NCBI RefSeq assembly: GCF_018861315.1
Contig: NZ_JAHLDL010000019.1
Span: 34,363 to 98,362 of the forward strand
DNA length: 64,000 bases
Source: Clostridium bowmanii
Lineage (GTDB): Bacteria > Bacillota > Clostridia > Clostridiales > Clostridiaceae
Direction: 5' to 3'
The notes under the pieces are model-generated. The model worked only from the letters and a program-made list of their open reading frames with translations, was not told the origin of the DNA and did no database searches. The translations under genes and the position numbers were made by a program. Numbering within the stretch: position 1 is the first letter of the stretch; every line of letters begins with the position of its first letter. Below, piece after piece: positions 43,329-52,938 of this stretch.

Positions 43329-44615
43329 CTATCTATATGAATTACTAATTTCGTTAGCAGCTCTCATTCCACTCATGAAACTTTGATCGCTCCACAAATA
43401 ATCCCATTCTCCAAACCTACCAGTAGTAATTATCCCCATTTTTCTTAAATAATTAATAACTATCTCTCTATTTATATATATATCAGTTTCAAATACCACA
43501 TTAGCATATTTTTCTCTCTTAGCATGAATAAATATAATATCATTTACATTTGCCAATTTCATTTTTACTATATCCTTAATAATATTTTCTTTAAGCAAAT
43601 CATCACTAATATCCAATGGATTATGTTTAGAATAGTAAACTTCAAATTGAATTGAACTACACCCACTGGGAACATTGTTTATTGACTTTAAATGAGGAAA
43701 ATATGCTCTAGCTGCAACAATATTCTCATCATATATATATATCCAGGTACTTTTAGCATCTATTATTTTATTAAAACCCACCGAAATTAAAGCAACTGAA
43801 GTTGATAAAAGTTTATTAGCCGCATTTCTAACATTTAATGGTACATCTTTTATAATTTTAATTATTTCTGGTAAAGGAATGCTACTAATTAATGAATTAT
43901 AATAAATTTGGGTTGAATCACTAAATTCAACACTTTTTTTCTTAACATCAATAGTAATAGCTTCCTTATGAAATTCCATTTTCAAATTAGATGTCATCGG
44001 TTTTAAAAACTCCTTAAAACCGCCTTTTTGTGGATACCTCATTTCTTTTGCATAATATACATTAGTAGTTATTTTTTCAAAAGCACCATGTAGTATCTCT
44101 TCTAAAGTAGGTTTATACATTCTTTTATCAATCCAACTCGTACCCAATCGCTTAGCTTCGATTGTCCAATATTTTTTAGTGTATATTACCGGAAAATTTT
44201 CCGCAATATAACTCCCATAATTGCTAATAAGCCATTCCTCATAGTTAATGAAATTGTTCTTTTGATCTGGTTTATTTACAAAATCTATTATAGCCCTTAC
44301 CTTATCGTCAATTGGTAAATTGTATAAATTGTTTTGTATTGGATGTTTTAGCCAGTATCCATAGTAGTAATTATATGGCTCCGGCTTTTGAACAAAGTTC
44401 TCTGTTTTATCAAAAACTTCCCTACAATTTTCTATGTTAGTAAAACTCATATGAATAGCAGTATCAAACAAAAAACCATTCACTAAAAAACTATTACAAA
44501 GTCCTCCATATGTATCACACTTTTCATAAATTATGGATTGGTTCTTACCTAAATGATATCCCGCTGATATTCCAGCAATACCGCTTCCTAATATTACAAT
44601 TCCATTTTCCATTTT
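43329..44615 (-). CDS. FAD-dependent oxidoreductase, amine-oxidase/UGM-like
   Basis: About 428 residues. The N-terminal FAD-binding GSGIAGISAGYHLG (~residues 7-20) continues with YEKCDTYGGLC, as in protoporphyrinogen oxidase, amine oxidase and UDP-galactopyranose-mutase relatives. The C-terminal GRFGEWDYLWSDQSFMSG... pattern is also of that group. Several sugar loci have such an enzyme. A mutase or a sugar oxidoreductase role is possible and I cannot decide. I use ATG at 44615, after GGAG. Confidence 0.75.
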   Translation of the reverse strand, partial: KMENGIVILGSGIAGISAGYHLGKNQSIIYEKCDTYGGLCNSFLVNGFLFDTAIHMSFTNIENCREVFDKTENFVQKPEPYNYYYGYWLKHPIQNNLYNLPIDDKVRAIIDFVNKPDQKNNFINYEEWLISNYGSYIAENFPVIYTKKYWTIEAKRLGTSWIDKRMYKPTLEEILHGAFEKITTNVYYAKEMRYPQKGGFKEFLKPMTSNLKMEFHKEAITIDVKKKSVEFSDSTQIYYNSLISSIPLPEIIKIIKDVPLNVRNAANKLLSTSVALISVGFNKIIDAKSTWIYIYDENIVAARAYFPHLKSINNVPSGCSSIQFEVYYSKHNPLDISDDLLKENIIKDIVKMKLANVNDIIFIHAKREKYANVVFETDIYINREIVINYLRKMGIITTGRFGEWDYLWSDQSFMSGMRAANEISNSYR

Positions 44616-44637
44616 TTCTCCTATAATTCCAAGCAAT

Positions 44638-45975
44638 CTATATTTTAAAATAGTTTTTGAATTGACTAATAATGTATTCTATTTGTTCATCATCTATCCC
44701 TGGCCAAACACCAATCCAAAATGTATTATTCATTACTATATCAGTATTTTCCAACTTTCCACTAACCCTATAATTTATACTATTTTCTAGGAACAACGGT
44801 TGTTTGACTATATTTCCTGCAAATAGCAACCTTGTTCCAACTTTTCTTTCTTCTAAAAACTTAACAAGACTATTTCTATCATACTTAGTTTTATCCTTCA
44901 TTGTTAAAATAAATCCGAACCAACTTGGCTCACTCTTTCCTGTTGGTTCGGGAAGAATTAAATATTCCTGAAATTGTTTTAATCCATCATATATTCTTTT
45001 GTAGTTTTCTCTTCTTTTTTCTATAAAAACAGGTAATTTTTTAAGTTGTGATACCCCTAATGCTGCTTGCATATCAGTTACTTTAAGATTATATCCCAAA
45101 TTTGAATATACATATTTATGATCATATCCTATTGGCAATTCTCCATGTTGTTGTGTAAACCTCTTTCCACAAAGATTATCACTTCCAGGAGGACAACAGC
45201 AATCCCTTCCCCAATCTCTTAGTGAGCGTATAATATTATGCAACTTAGAGTCACTAGTAATTACTGCTCCTCCTTCACCCATAGTTATATGATGTGCGGG
45301 ATAGAAACTAAAAGTAGATATATCACCAAAAGTACCCGTATATTTACCATCATACTTTGAACCTAATGCATCGCAATTGTCTTCTATAACCCATAAGTTA
45401 TGTTTTTTAGATAACTCCATTATTTTACATAAATTAAATGGATTTCCTAAAGTATGCGCTAAAATTATTGCTCTTGTTTTATCTGTAATTGCTTCTTCTA
45501 CTTTATTAGAATCTATATTGTATGTTCCTATCTCTACATCTACAAATACAGGTATTAATCCATTTTGAATTATAGGCGATACTGTAGTAGGAAACCCGGC
45601 AGCCACTGTTATAACCTCATCTCCCTGTTTTAATCTTCTTTCACCTAATTTAGGAGAAGTTAGAGCAGTAACTGCAACAAGATTAGCTGAAGACCCCGAA
45701 TTTACGAGCGAACAATATTTTACTCCCAAAAATTTGGGAAACTCTTTTTCGAATTCATTTCCATATCTACCTGATGTAAGCCACATATCTAAAGAAGCAT
45801 CAATTAAATTAGATAAATCGTCTTCATCGACTACCTTACCGGCTGCTGGTATGTATGTTTCTCCAGGTATAAATTTTTTTCCCAAGCTTTTCTCTTTATA
45901 GAAATCTTTCACTTTTTGAAGTATTTCTAATCTCGCAAACCCTTCATTAAAATTTATATCGCTCATTTTATTCAC
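44638..45975 (-). CDS. rfbH: CDP-4-keto-6-deoxyglucose 3-dehydrase (RfbH/E1)
   Basis: 445 residues. It is an aminotransferase-fold PLP/iron-sulfur enzyme with His in place of the usual Lys, in FSFYPAHHITMGEGGAV (~residue 218). The [2Fe-2S] cysteines are in RDCCCPPGSDNLCGKRF (~residue 248-264). Both features are diagnostic of E1/RfbH/DdhC. It removes the C3 hydroxyl of CDP-4-keto-6-deoxyglucose, the key step to 3,6-dideoxyhexoses, with an electron-donating E3 reductase that is not seen in this window. It overlaps the end of rfbG by 8 bp. Confidence 0.93.
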   Translation of the reverse strand: MNKMSDINFNEGFARLEILQKVKDFYKEKSLGKKFIPGETYIPAAGKVVDEDDLSNLIDASLDMWLTSGRYGNEFEKEFPKFLGVKYCSLVNSGSSANLVAVTALTSPKLGERRLKQGDEVITVAAGFPTTVSPIIQNGLIPVFVDVEIGTYNIDSNKVEEAITDKTRAIILAHTLGNPFNLCKIMELSKKHNLWVIEDNCDALGSKYDGKYTGTFGDISTFSFYPAHHITMGEGGAVITSDSKLHNIIRSLRDWGRDCCCPPGSDNLCGKRFTQQHGELPIGYDHKYVYSNLGYNLKVTDMQAALGVSQLKKLPVFIEKRRENYKRIYDGLKQFQEYLILPEPTGKSEPSWFGFILTMKDKTKYDRNSLVKFLEERKVGTRLLFAGNIVKQPLFLENSINYRVSGKLENTDIVMNNTFWIGVWPGIDDEQIEYIISQFKNYFKI

Positions 45976-47059
45976 TCCATATCAAATTCTGTATTTTAGC
46001 TTGTTTTTCATATTCATCAATTTGTTTTAAAGTATATCTATACATATTCGAATTATTATTCTCATAATAAGTTTTGTACCACTGTATAGTTTTATCCACT
46101 GCCATATTCACTTCATAAACAGGGTACCATTTTAAGTGAGCCTTTACCTTGCTTATATCAAGTTTTAATAAATTAGCTTCATGGGGTTGTTCACTTTTAT
46201 CAATCTCTATGATACCTTTCCCCCAACTTTTAATAGCTAAATTTAAAATTTCATCAACATTCAAAATATCTGTGTCTCTTGGACCAAAGTTCCAACCACT
46301 ACTGTATTTTTCTTTGTCACTAAGCATTAATACCCCAAGCCATAAATAACCTGATAGTGGTTCTAATACATGTTGCCATGGTCTTGTAGCTAAAGGATTC
46401 CTTATAACTATTGATTTTTTTTCTGAAACTGATCTTACAAAGTCTGGAATCAATCTGTCCTCTGCCCAGTCCCCTCCACCAATTACATTTCCTGCTCTAA
46501 CTGATGCTAATGCGATACCTTTTTCCTTATAAAAACTGTTTATATATGACGTCGTAATTAGTTCTACACAACCCTTACTAGAACTATATGGGTCATGTCC
46601 ACCCAAAGAATCAGTTTCTCTATATCCATATACCCATTCTTTATTTTCATAGCATTTATCTGTAGTTACTACAATTACAGCCTTAACACTGTCACTCTTT
46701 CTAGCTACTTCTAATACATTTACAGCTCCCATCACATTAGTTTCATACGTCATTCGCGGCTCAATATAAGATAGCCTTACTAGTGGCTGAGCTGCAAGAT
46801 GAAATACTATTTCTGGTTTGTATTTATGGAAAATATCATCTAATTTTTCTTCATCTCTTACATCACCAACTATACTTGTAATCTTTTCATCTAATTTACA
46901 TGTTTTAAAAAGTGATGGTTCAGTAGGAGTTTCTAAAGAATATCCAATAACCTCTGCGCCTAGATTTTTAAGCCAAATAGAAAGCCACGAACCTTTAAAT
47001 CCAGTATGCCCCGTTATAAGGACTTTTTTTCCTCTATACTTATCATTAAATACACTCAT
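45968..47059 (-). CDS. rfbG: CDP-glucose 4,6-dehydratase (RfbG)
   Basis: 363 residues of the extended SDR fold. NAD-binding GHTGFKGSW (~residues 17-25), VTTDKCYENKEW and the active-site YGYRETDSLGG...DPYSSSKGC (Tyr-x3-Lys, here YSSSK) are present. It converts CDP-glucose to CDP-4-keto-6-deoxyglucose. It works between RfbF and RfbH. Confidence 0.94.
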   Translation of the reverse strand: MSVFNDKYRGKKVLITGHTGFKGSWLSIWLKNLGAEVIGYSLETPTEPSLFKTCKLDEKITSIVGDVRDEEKLDDIFHKYKPEIVFHLAAQPLVRLSYIEPRMTYETNVMGAVNVLEVARKSDSVKAVIVVTTDKCYENKEWVYGYRETDSLGGHDPYSSSKGCVELITTSYINSFYKEKGIALASVRAGNVIGGGDWAEDRLIPDFVRSVSEKKSIVIRNPLATRPWQHVLEPLSGYLWLGVLMLSDKEKYSSGWNFGPRDTDILNVDEILNLAIKSWGKGIIEIDKSEQPHEANLLKLDISKVKAHLKWYPVYEVNMAVDKTIQWYKTYYENNNSNMYRYTLKQIDEYEKQAKIQNLIWSE

Positions 47060-47175
47060 AGTAGTTCCTCCAAATTTGTTTTATACCGTCGTATGCTCCT
47101 AGTAAATCATCCGCTTAATATAGCCTTAGTTTTACAATTGATTCATTTTCAAACTTAAAACAATTATTTTTAATA

Positions 47176-48174
47176 TTAAATGTCGAACCTATTTATTTCA
47201 ACCATTCCATCATTATTTGAATAATAACTATTATTCAAATATAATATAGTTTTTTTTATTTCTGAACCAACTCCCTTTTGAGGATTATAACCCAAACTTC
47301 TAAGTTTAGAAGTATCATATATAAATTTTGAATCACCCTCATATGAATTTATATCGTTATCAAATCCATATGTAATATCTATACTTTTACATCCATCACC
47401 ATATTCGTATATCTCTTTGGTAATACATGCCAACTGATATATGCTATAATAATTATCACTACCTAAATTGAAAACTTGATAACCTTTTATTTTATTATTT
47501 ATTAATCTTAGTATTGAATTTGATAAATCCAATACAGAAATAAAATTTCTCATTTGATTTCCTTTAGATCTTAAAATTAGTTTTTGATTCTCTACTATTT
47601 GTTTACAAAAATTATTTGGTACTATCGTCCACCTATTTATTTTTTTAAATAATGGAGCTGTGAGAAAATTTGAAGGTCTTAATATCATACAATTCATTCC
47701 ATAGTAGTCAGAATATTGTTTGCAATAAAGTTCAGCAAAATAATGTGTACTTCCATAATCATTTAATGGATTTATCTTAGAATCTTCAGATATAATGTTT
47801 CCATTATCATTTGAACCATAAACATGAAAAGTTGATATGTATATAAAATTTTCAATTTTATTTTTCCTACAAAATTCTAGCATATTTCTCGTCCCAAAAA
47901 CATTAGTGTTGATAGCATAACTTGGGTTTTCTTTACATATATTTTCATTAGCAGCCGCCATATGTATTACATAGTCATATTTTTCTGTTATGGAATCAGC
48001 AATTTTTATATTGCATACATCATCATATATAACTTTATATTCTTTTGACCATTCCAACATATAGTTAGGTATTTTCCTACACAACATTGTTATCTCAATA
48101 TCATTTTCTCTGTTTAATAATTCTGTACAATAACTACCTAAATATCCACATGCGCCAGTTATCAGGATTTTCAT
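47176..48174 (-). CDS. SDR-family sugar reductase/epimerase of the dideoxyhexose cassette
   Basis: 332 residues. It has NAD(P)-binding GACGYLGSY (~residues 7-15), VIHMAAANEN, and the YGSTHYFAE catalytic Tyr with a replaced Lys (YxxxH-F), which is unusual. The fold fits a CDP-3,6-dideoxyhexulose 4-reductase (like AscF or RfbJ) or a 2-epimerase (RfbE). Placement right after the 3,5-epimerase and before rfbG supports the last step of the CDP-dideoxyhexose branch. Confidence 0.7.
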   Translation of the reverse strand: MKILITGACGYLGSYCTELLNRENDIEITMLCRKIPNYMLEWSKEYKVIYDDVCNIKIADSITEKYDYVIHMAAANENICKENPSYAINTNVFGTRNMLEFCRKNKIENFIYISTFHVYGSNDNGNIISEDSKINPLNDYGSTHYFAELYCKQYSDYYGMNCMILRPSNFLTAPLFKKINRWTIVPNNFCKQIVENQKLILRSKGNQMRNFISVLDLSNSILRLINNKIKGYQVFNLGSDNYYSIYQLACITKEIYEYGDGCKSIDITYGFDNDINSYEGDSKFIYDTSKLRSLGYNPQKGVGSEIKKTILYLNNSYYSNNDGMVEINRFDI

Positions 48175-48204
48175 ATAATTCCTCCGACATATATTATTTA
48201 AAAT

Positions 48205-48750
48205 CTACCATAATGTGTTAAAATCATCTAATTTACTAAATGATTTATCTCTAACTGAAATAATAGGATTAAGTATACCCCATTCGATTCCACAACTATC
48301 CCATCTAATTCCGCTATCATTTTCTAAATTATAAACTGTAGATACTTGATAAACAACGATAGTATCATCCATTAACGATCTAAATCCATGTGCTAATCCT
48401 TTCGGAATATATATCGAATGACTATTGCTATCTGATACTTCTATAGTAATAAATTTTTTATAAGTTCTAGAACTTTGTCTTAAATCTAATATCACATCAG
48501 TAATTTTACCCTTAGGAACATATACCAATTTATTTTGGTCATATGGTGGCTTTTGAAAGTGCATTCCCCTAATAACATTTTTTTTTGAATTTGTATAATA
48601 AGATTCTTTGAAATCAGTACAAATACCAAATCGATTAAATAACTCTTCATTGTAGATTTTAGTGAATATTCCTCTTGAATCACTAAAAACTGGATTTTTC
48701 ACAACATATACGCCTTCAAGTTCAGTCTTTACTATTTCCACACTGCCCAT
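48205..48750 (-). CDS. dTDP/CDP-sugar 3,5-epimerase family (RfbC-like)
   Basis: 181 residues of the RmlC-type cupin fold. GIFTKIYNEELFNRFGI, RGMHFQKPPYDQNK (with the catalytic His) and IYIPKGLAHGFRSL are typical. In the ascarylose pathway a C5 epimerase of this type converts the CDP-dideoxyhexulose to the L-series. No rmlA/B/D genes are here, so a CDP-linked role is more likely than dTDP-rhamnose. Its start overlaps the rfbF end by 19 bp. Confidence 0.85.
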   Translation of the reverse strand: MGSVEIVKTELEGVYVVKNPVFSDSRGIFTKIYNEELFNRFGICTDFKESYYTNSKKNVIRGMHFQKPPYDQNKLVYVPKGKITDVILDLRQSSRTYKKFITIEVSDSNSHSIYIPKGLAHGFRSLMDDTIVVYQVSTVYNLENDSGIRWDSCGIEWGILNPIISVRDKSFSKLDDFNTLW

Positions 48751-49505
48751 GGAGCCTCACCACTTTCCCATATTTCTTCTAGCAAGCTTTTATCCCTTAA
48801 TGTGTCCATTGGTCTCCAAAATCCTTCATGTTTATATGCACTTAACTCATCATCTTTTGCAAGATGTTCAAGTGGTTCTTTTTCAAATACAGTATTATCA
48901 TCTTGAATATAATCAAACACTTTAGGTTCTAATACAAAAAAACCTCCATTTATCCAAGCATTATCCCCACTTGGCTTTTCCGTAAATGTTTTAACAGAAC
49001 TATCACTATTAATATTTAATGCTCCAAATCTTCCTGATGGTTGTACTGCTGTAACCGTAGCAATATATTTATGATTTTTATGGAACTCTAAAATCTTGTT
49101 AATATTAACATCTGCTATCCCATCGCCATAAGTCATCATAAACGTTTCATTTTCAATATACTCTTCTATCCTTTTTAATCTTCCTCCAGTCATCGTATTC
49201 ATACCTGTATCAATAAGAGTGATTTTCCAAGGTTCCGCTTTACTATTATAGTATTTTATGTCTCCTGAATGTAAATCAACTGTTAAATCACTCATATGCA
49301 TATAATAATTAGCGAAGTATTCTTTTATAATATATCCTTTGTAACCACAGCAAATTATAAATTCATTGTAACCATAACTAGAATATAACTTCATTATATG
49401 CCAAAGTATCGGTTTACCACCTATTTCAACCATTGGTTTTGGTTTTAATTCTGTCTCTTCACTTAATCTAGTTCCGAAACCTCCTGCTAGTATCACTACT
49501 TTCAT
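48732..49505 (-). CDS. rfbF: Glucose-1-phosphate cytidylyltransferase (RfbF)
   Basis: About 257 residues. It has the nucleotidyltransferase signature MKVVILAGGFGTRLSEET, KPKPMVEIGGKPILWHIMK and MTYGDGIADVNI. The RfbF hallmark is EGFWRPMDTLRDK near the end. It makes CDP-glucose from CTP and glucose-1-phosphate, the first step toward CDP-3,6-dideoxyhexoses. I use ATG at 49505, ten bases after AGGAGG. Confidence 0.94.
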   Translation of the reverse strand: MKVVILAGGFGTRLSEETELKPKPMVEIGGKPILWHIMKLYSSYGYNEFIICCGYKGYIIKEYFANYYMHMSDLTVDLHSGDIKYYNSKAEPWKITLIDTGMNTMTGGRLKRIEEYIENETFMMTYGDGIADVNINKILEFHKNHKYIATVTAVQPSGRFGALNINSDSSVKTFTEKPSGDNAWINGGFFVLEPKVFDYIQDDNTVFEKEPLEHLAKDDELSAYKHEGFWRPMDTLRDKSLLEEIWESGEAPWAVWK

Positions 49506-49538
49506 ATTAACCAACCCTCCTTAAAATTTAATATTATC

Positions 49539-50783
49539 TTAATTTTCATCAAATATATAGTCAAATACTGTTTCAAATAATTCTAAATCTGTTTTTAAAT
49601 TTTCTTTACTCTGTTTAAATAATTTCTTAGTTACTTCATCTATATTGCTAAGTTTATATATATTTAAAAAGCTTTGACATACATTATTTTTCAAATCACA
49701 TAAGTCAATTTTATTAATTCTAATATCATTTTTATAGTCTTCATAGAATTTAAATAAATGATTAAACCTTAAAATTTGTTTGTCTATTTGACTACTATCC
49801 TTTTCTGTTCCTCCATATCTTTCAAATAAATACCTTCCTTCAATGTATGCATCAAACCCTTGTTCAGCAATCTCCATGGATAATCTTGCTTCTACAGTCC
49901 AGTAATCCTTTCCATAATAATTTGTTCCACATAAAGCTTTTCTTCTAAATGCAGTCTGAGTTGGTGATGGCATACAATTTAAACTTGCAATTTTAGAATA
50001 ATAATTTTCACTATTAAAATAGGATTGATCATCGAAATAATGTTTTTTCATATTTTTATCAATAAAATGTAGTACACCTACATTTTCGTTATAGTTAAAA
50101 ATATTAACAACACTTTCAATATAAGTATTTTTAAAATAATCATCACCATGTAAAGTTGTTACATATTCTCCAACGGCTAACTTCATTACTTTATTAGAAT
50201 TTAATAGCCATCCTATATTTTCTTTATTCCTAATCAATCTAATTCTTATGTCTTTTATGCTTTTTAATAATTGGAAAGTTTTATCCTCAGAATTATTATC
50301 ACAAATAATTATTTCAAAATTCTTATATGTTTGATTTAAAACACTGTTTACTGCTTTAATAATGTCCTTTTCATCATTATAAATTGGCATGCATACACTA
50401 ACTAATGGTTCATTCGTATGTTCATTTACTAATTTAACTATGATTTCTTCAATATCTTTCTTTGATTTTTCATCCTCACAATAATTCAAGCAGTCATTAT
50501 ACTTATCAAGGGCTTGATTAAATCTACCAGTTATTTCATATATATATCCTAAATTATATAACAAATCAAATGTTTGTCCCACTTTTCCCAACGTTGTATT
50601 TAATAGTTCTTCTGCTTCATAATATTTTTTTTCATTTATCAATACAACTGTTTCCATTGAATATAATCCAATTTGAAAGTTTCTGATTAATGTATGTACT
50701 TCTTGAAATTCTTTATTCTCTATTAACTCTATAACTTTACCTTCTATTCCACTAAATATTTCATTGGGTGACATTTTATTCAC
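49539..50783 (-). CDS. TPR plus family 2 glycosyltransferase
   Basis: 414 residues. The helical N-terminal ~130 residues have TPR-like repeats (YYEAEELLNTTLGKV, LLYNLGYIYEITGRFNQALDKYND). A GT2 domain follows: PLVSVCMPIYNDEKDIIKAV, ICDNNSEDKT, LHGDDYF (the DD metal site). It is probably a transferase acting on one of the sugars made by this island. Its reversed order of domains (TPR first) differs from the gene at 38728-39774. Confidence 0.85.
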   Translation of the reverse strand: MNKMSPNEIFSGIEGKVIELIENKEFQEVHTLIRNFQIGLYSMETVVLINEKKYYEAEELLNTTLGKVGQTFDLLYNLGYIYEITGRFNQALDKYNDCLNYCEDEKSKKDIEEIIVKLVNEHTNEPLVSVCMPIYNDEKDIIKAVNSVLNQTYKNFEIIICDNNSEDKTFQLLKSIKDIRIRLIRNKENIGWLLNSNKVMKLAVGEYVTTLHGDDYFKNTYIESVVNIFNYNENVGVLHFIDKNMKKHYFDDQSYFNSENYYSKIASLNCMPSPTQTAFRRKALCGTNYYGKDYWTVEARLSMEIAEQGFDAYIEGRYLFERYGGTEKDSSQIDKQILRFNHLFKFYEDYKNDIRINKIDLCDLKNNVCQSFLNIYKLSNIDEVTKKLFKQSKENLKTDLELFETVFDYIFDEN

Positions 50784-50841
50784 TCCTCTTATTTCTAGAA
50801 TAACTCTAAGTTACTATGTAGTAATTATATACATATATTTT

Positions 50842-51834
50842 CTAAACATTATAGACATTTGTTTTAAAATAATGCATGTTTTTTTCTATCCAAGATATAG
50901 TTTCTAACAGACCCTCATCTAAACTATAAAGTGGCTTCCAGTGTGTTAATTGTTTGATTTTGTTATTATCTGCCAATAACCTGCTAACTTCGCTTTTTTC
51001 TGGTCTTAATCTATCTACATCACACACAATACTTGCATTTCTATTGGACAACTTAATTATTTTATTAACTAAATCACCTATGCTAATTTCATGATTTGAC
51101 CCAGCATTTATAACTTCCCCAATAGTCTTATCACTTTCTGATATCTTTATAAATGCTTCTACTGTATCTTTTACATAGTTAAAGTCTCTGGTTGGTGTAA
51201 GACTTCCAAGTTTAATTTCAGTTTTTCCTGCTAAAATCTGTGAAATAACAGTTGGGATTATTGCCCTTGCCGATTGCCTAGGTCCATAAGTGTTAAATGG
51301 TCTTATCGTTGCAATTGGGGTGCTAAAACTTCTATAATAACTTTCTGCAATCTTGTCTGCACCTATTTTAGATGCAGAATAAGGAGATTGACCTTGCATA
51401 GGATGTTTTTCATCAATAGGAACATATAATGCGGTTCCATAAGTTTCTGAAGTTGATGTATGTATTATTTTCTGTATATCATAATCCCTACAGGCTTCAA
51501 GAACATTTGCAGTTCCTTCAATATTCGTACGTATATAGGCCATAGGCGATAGGTACGAGTATGGTATGGCTATTAGTGCTGCAAGATGAAACACAACATC
51601 TTGCCCTTTAACAATACTTTTCATTCCATCATATTCTCTAATGTCGCTAGTTACAACCTGAATATTATCTTTTATTCTTTTATCAAAGCTATCTATCCAA
51701 CCCCAGTTATTAAATGAATTGTATTGGACAAGAGCTGTTACATCTGCTCCAATTTCAACAAGCCTTTCTGTTAGATGACTTCCTATAAAGCCTTCTGAAC
51801 CAGTTACAAGTACTTTTTTGCCTTTTAAGTTCAT
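50842..51834 (-). CDS. legB: NAD-dependent 4,6-dehydratase LegB
   Basis: 330 residues. NAD-binding GSEGFIGSH (~residues 12-20) is followed by TALVQYNSFNNWGWIDSF, a LegB-specific opening. The active-site motifs HTSTSETYGTA and PYSASKIGADK (YxxxK) are present. LegB dehydrates a UDP- or GDP-HexNAc to the 4-keto sugar that LegC aminates. A deleted copy lies at 41978-42285. This intact gene marks the border between the nonulosonate part and the GT2/CDP-sugar cassette. Confidence 0.87.
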   Translation of the reverse strand: MNLKGKKVLVTGSEGFIGSHLTERLVEIGADVTALVQYNSFNNWGWIDSFDKRIKDNIQVVTSDIREYDGMKSIVKGQDVVFHLAALIAIPYSYLSPMAYIRTNIEGTANVLEACRDYDIQKIIHTSTSETYGTALYVPIDEKHPMQGQSPYSASKIGADKIAESYYRSFSTPIATIRPFNTYGPRQSARAIIPTVISQILAGKTEIKLGSLTPTRDFNYVKDTVEAFIKISESDKTIGEVINAGSNHEISIGDLVNKIIKLSNRNASIVCDVDRLRPEKSEVSRLLADNNKIKQLTHWKPLYSLDEGLLETISWIEKNMHYFKTNVYNV

Positions 51835-51867
51835 TATTTCACATCCTTATACTATCTCTAATTAACC

Positions 51868-52899
51868 CTACTTTGCTCTATACTGAAGTAATATCTTAGC
51901 TTTTTCATTGTTTTTTTCTTCCCATTTTCTTATAAGATAATCATAAACCTCTTGATTATGTATCCTTTTCCCTATATAAAAATCAGCACATTCTTTTGAA
52001 AAACTACTTTTAAATTTAAAAAGATTATCCTCAATGCTATTTGTAAGACCTCCTCCAAAATGCATTTTCTTATAACCTTTTTTCTGTGCATATTTTATAG
52101 CTTCCCATAGTAACAGATTATTAGGCGCAAATTTTAAATATTCTTTTAAGCTACCAGCTAAATGATAATGAAAGTAATCTCCATACCCCATAAATATCGC
52201 TGATGCAATAACTAGATTATCCTTTTTTACATTAAGTAATATATAATTATTATTATCTTTAATAGTTTCGTAATAACTATCATTAAAATAATAATAACTA
52301 TCTGCATGTACTTTATTCATTGTTGAATTATATATTTTATTAAAAGTTTCAAAATCTTTACTCTCTTCTACATGCAGACCATTTTTTTCAGCTTTTCTTA
52401 TCATATTTCTATTTTTACTTATTATATCTTGATCCCAAATTTCTTCTAGCCTCTTTGTTAAATCCAACCATACTGTAGTTCTATTATGTATTATATCTAT
52501 ATTATTATTCAATAACTTTTCATTTTTTATTAGAGGATGAAATCTTACAAACTCAGCTACGATATTATTTTTTTTACAATAATCTATGAAACATTCTTCT
52601 AAGTCTTTCATAAATTCTCCATCACTACAATTTAAAATAGGTCCACCATATCCATATGCTGTTTCAATATCATAATATTTATCATCTAGCTTATATCCTT
52701 CTATTTCTCTTAACACAAACGGATAAAATGCTATATTACCATATATGTCATAGTAAATAAATAGTTTTCCTTTACCGTCACCATTCAATTCATACATTTT
52801 ATAATATTCACTTGTATAATAAATATCTTGAACATAAGTAGGTAACTTATTCAAATACAAATTCCATTCATCATCACAACTATTAAATACCCTATACAT
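51868..52899 (-). CDS. FemX/GNAT-like acyltransferase
   Basis: 343 residues with the double-GNAT FemABX-like pattern. YTSEYYKMYE, EFVRFHPL, ISKNRNMIRKAEKNG, IFMGYGDYFHYHLAGS and FAPNNLLLWEAIKYA are typical of Lipid II:glycine-transferase relatives. FemX-type enzymes transfer amino acids from tRNA. In this context I infer N-acylation or aminoacylation of the sugar, which could stand in for the missing LegH. No membrane segment is seen. A role in peptidoglycan bridges is an alternative. Confidence 0.7.
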   Translation of the reverse strand: MYRVFNSCDDEWNLYLNKLPTYVQDIYYTSEYYKMYELNGDGKGKLFIYYDIYGNIAFYPFVLREIEGYKLDDKYYDIETAYGYGGPILNCSDGEFMKDLEECFIDYCKKNNIVAEFVRFHPLIKNEKLLNNNIDIIHNRTTVWLDLTKRLEEIWDQDIISKNRNMIRKAEKNGLHVEESKDFETFNKIYNSTMNKVHADSYYYFNDSYYETIKDNNNYILLNVKKDNLVIASAIFMGYGDYFHYHLAGSLKEYLKFAPNNLLLWEAIKYAQKKGYKKMHFGGGLTNSIEDNLFKFKSSFSKECADFYIGKRIHNQEVYDYLIRKWEEKNNEKAKILLQYRAK

Positions 52900-52938
52900 C
52901 TAAGAACTCCTTTATACTGTTTGTTCCATTAAGATATT

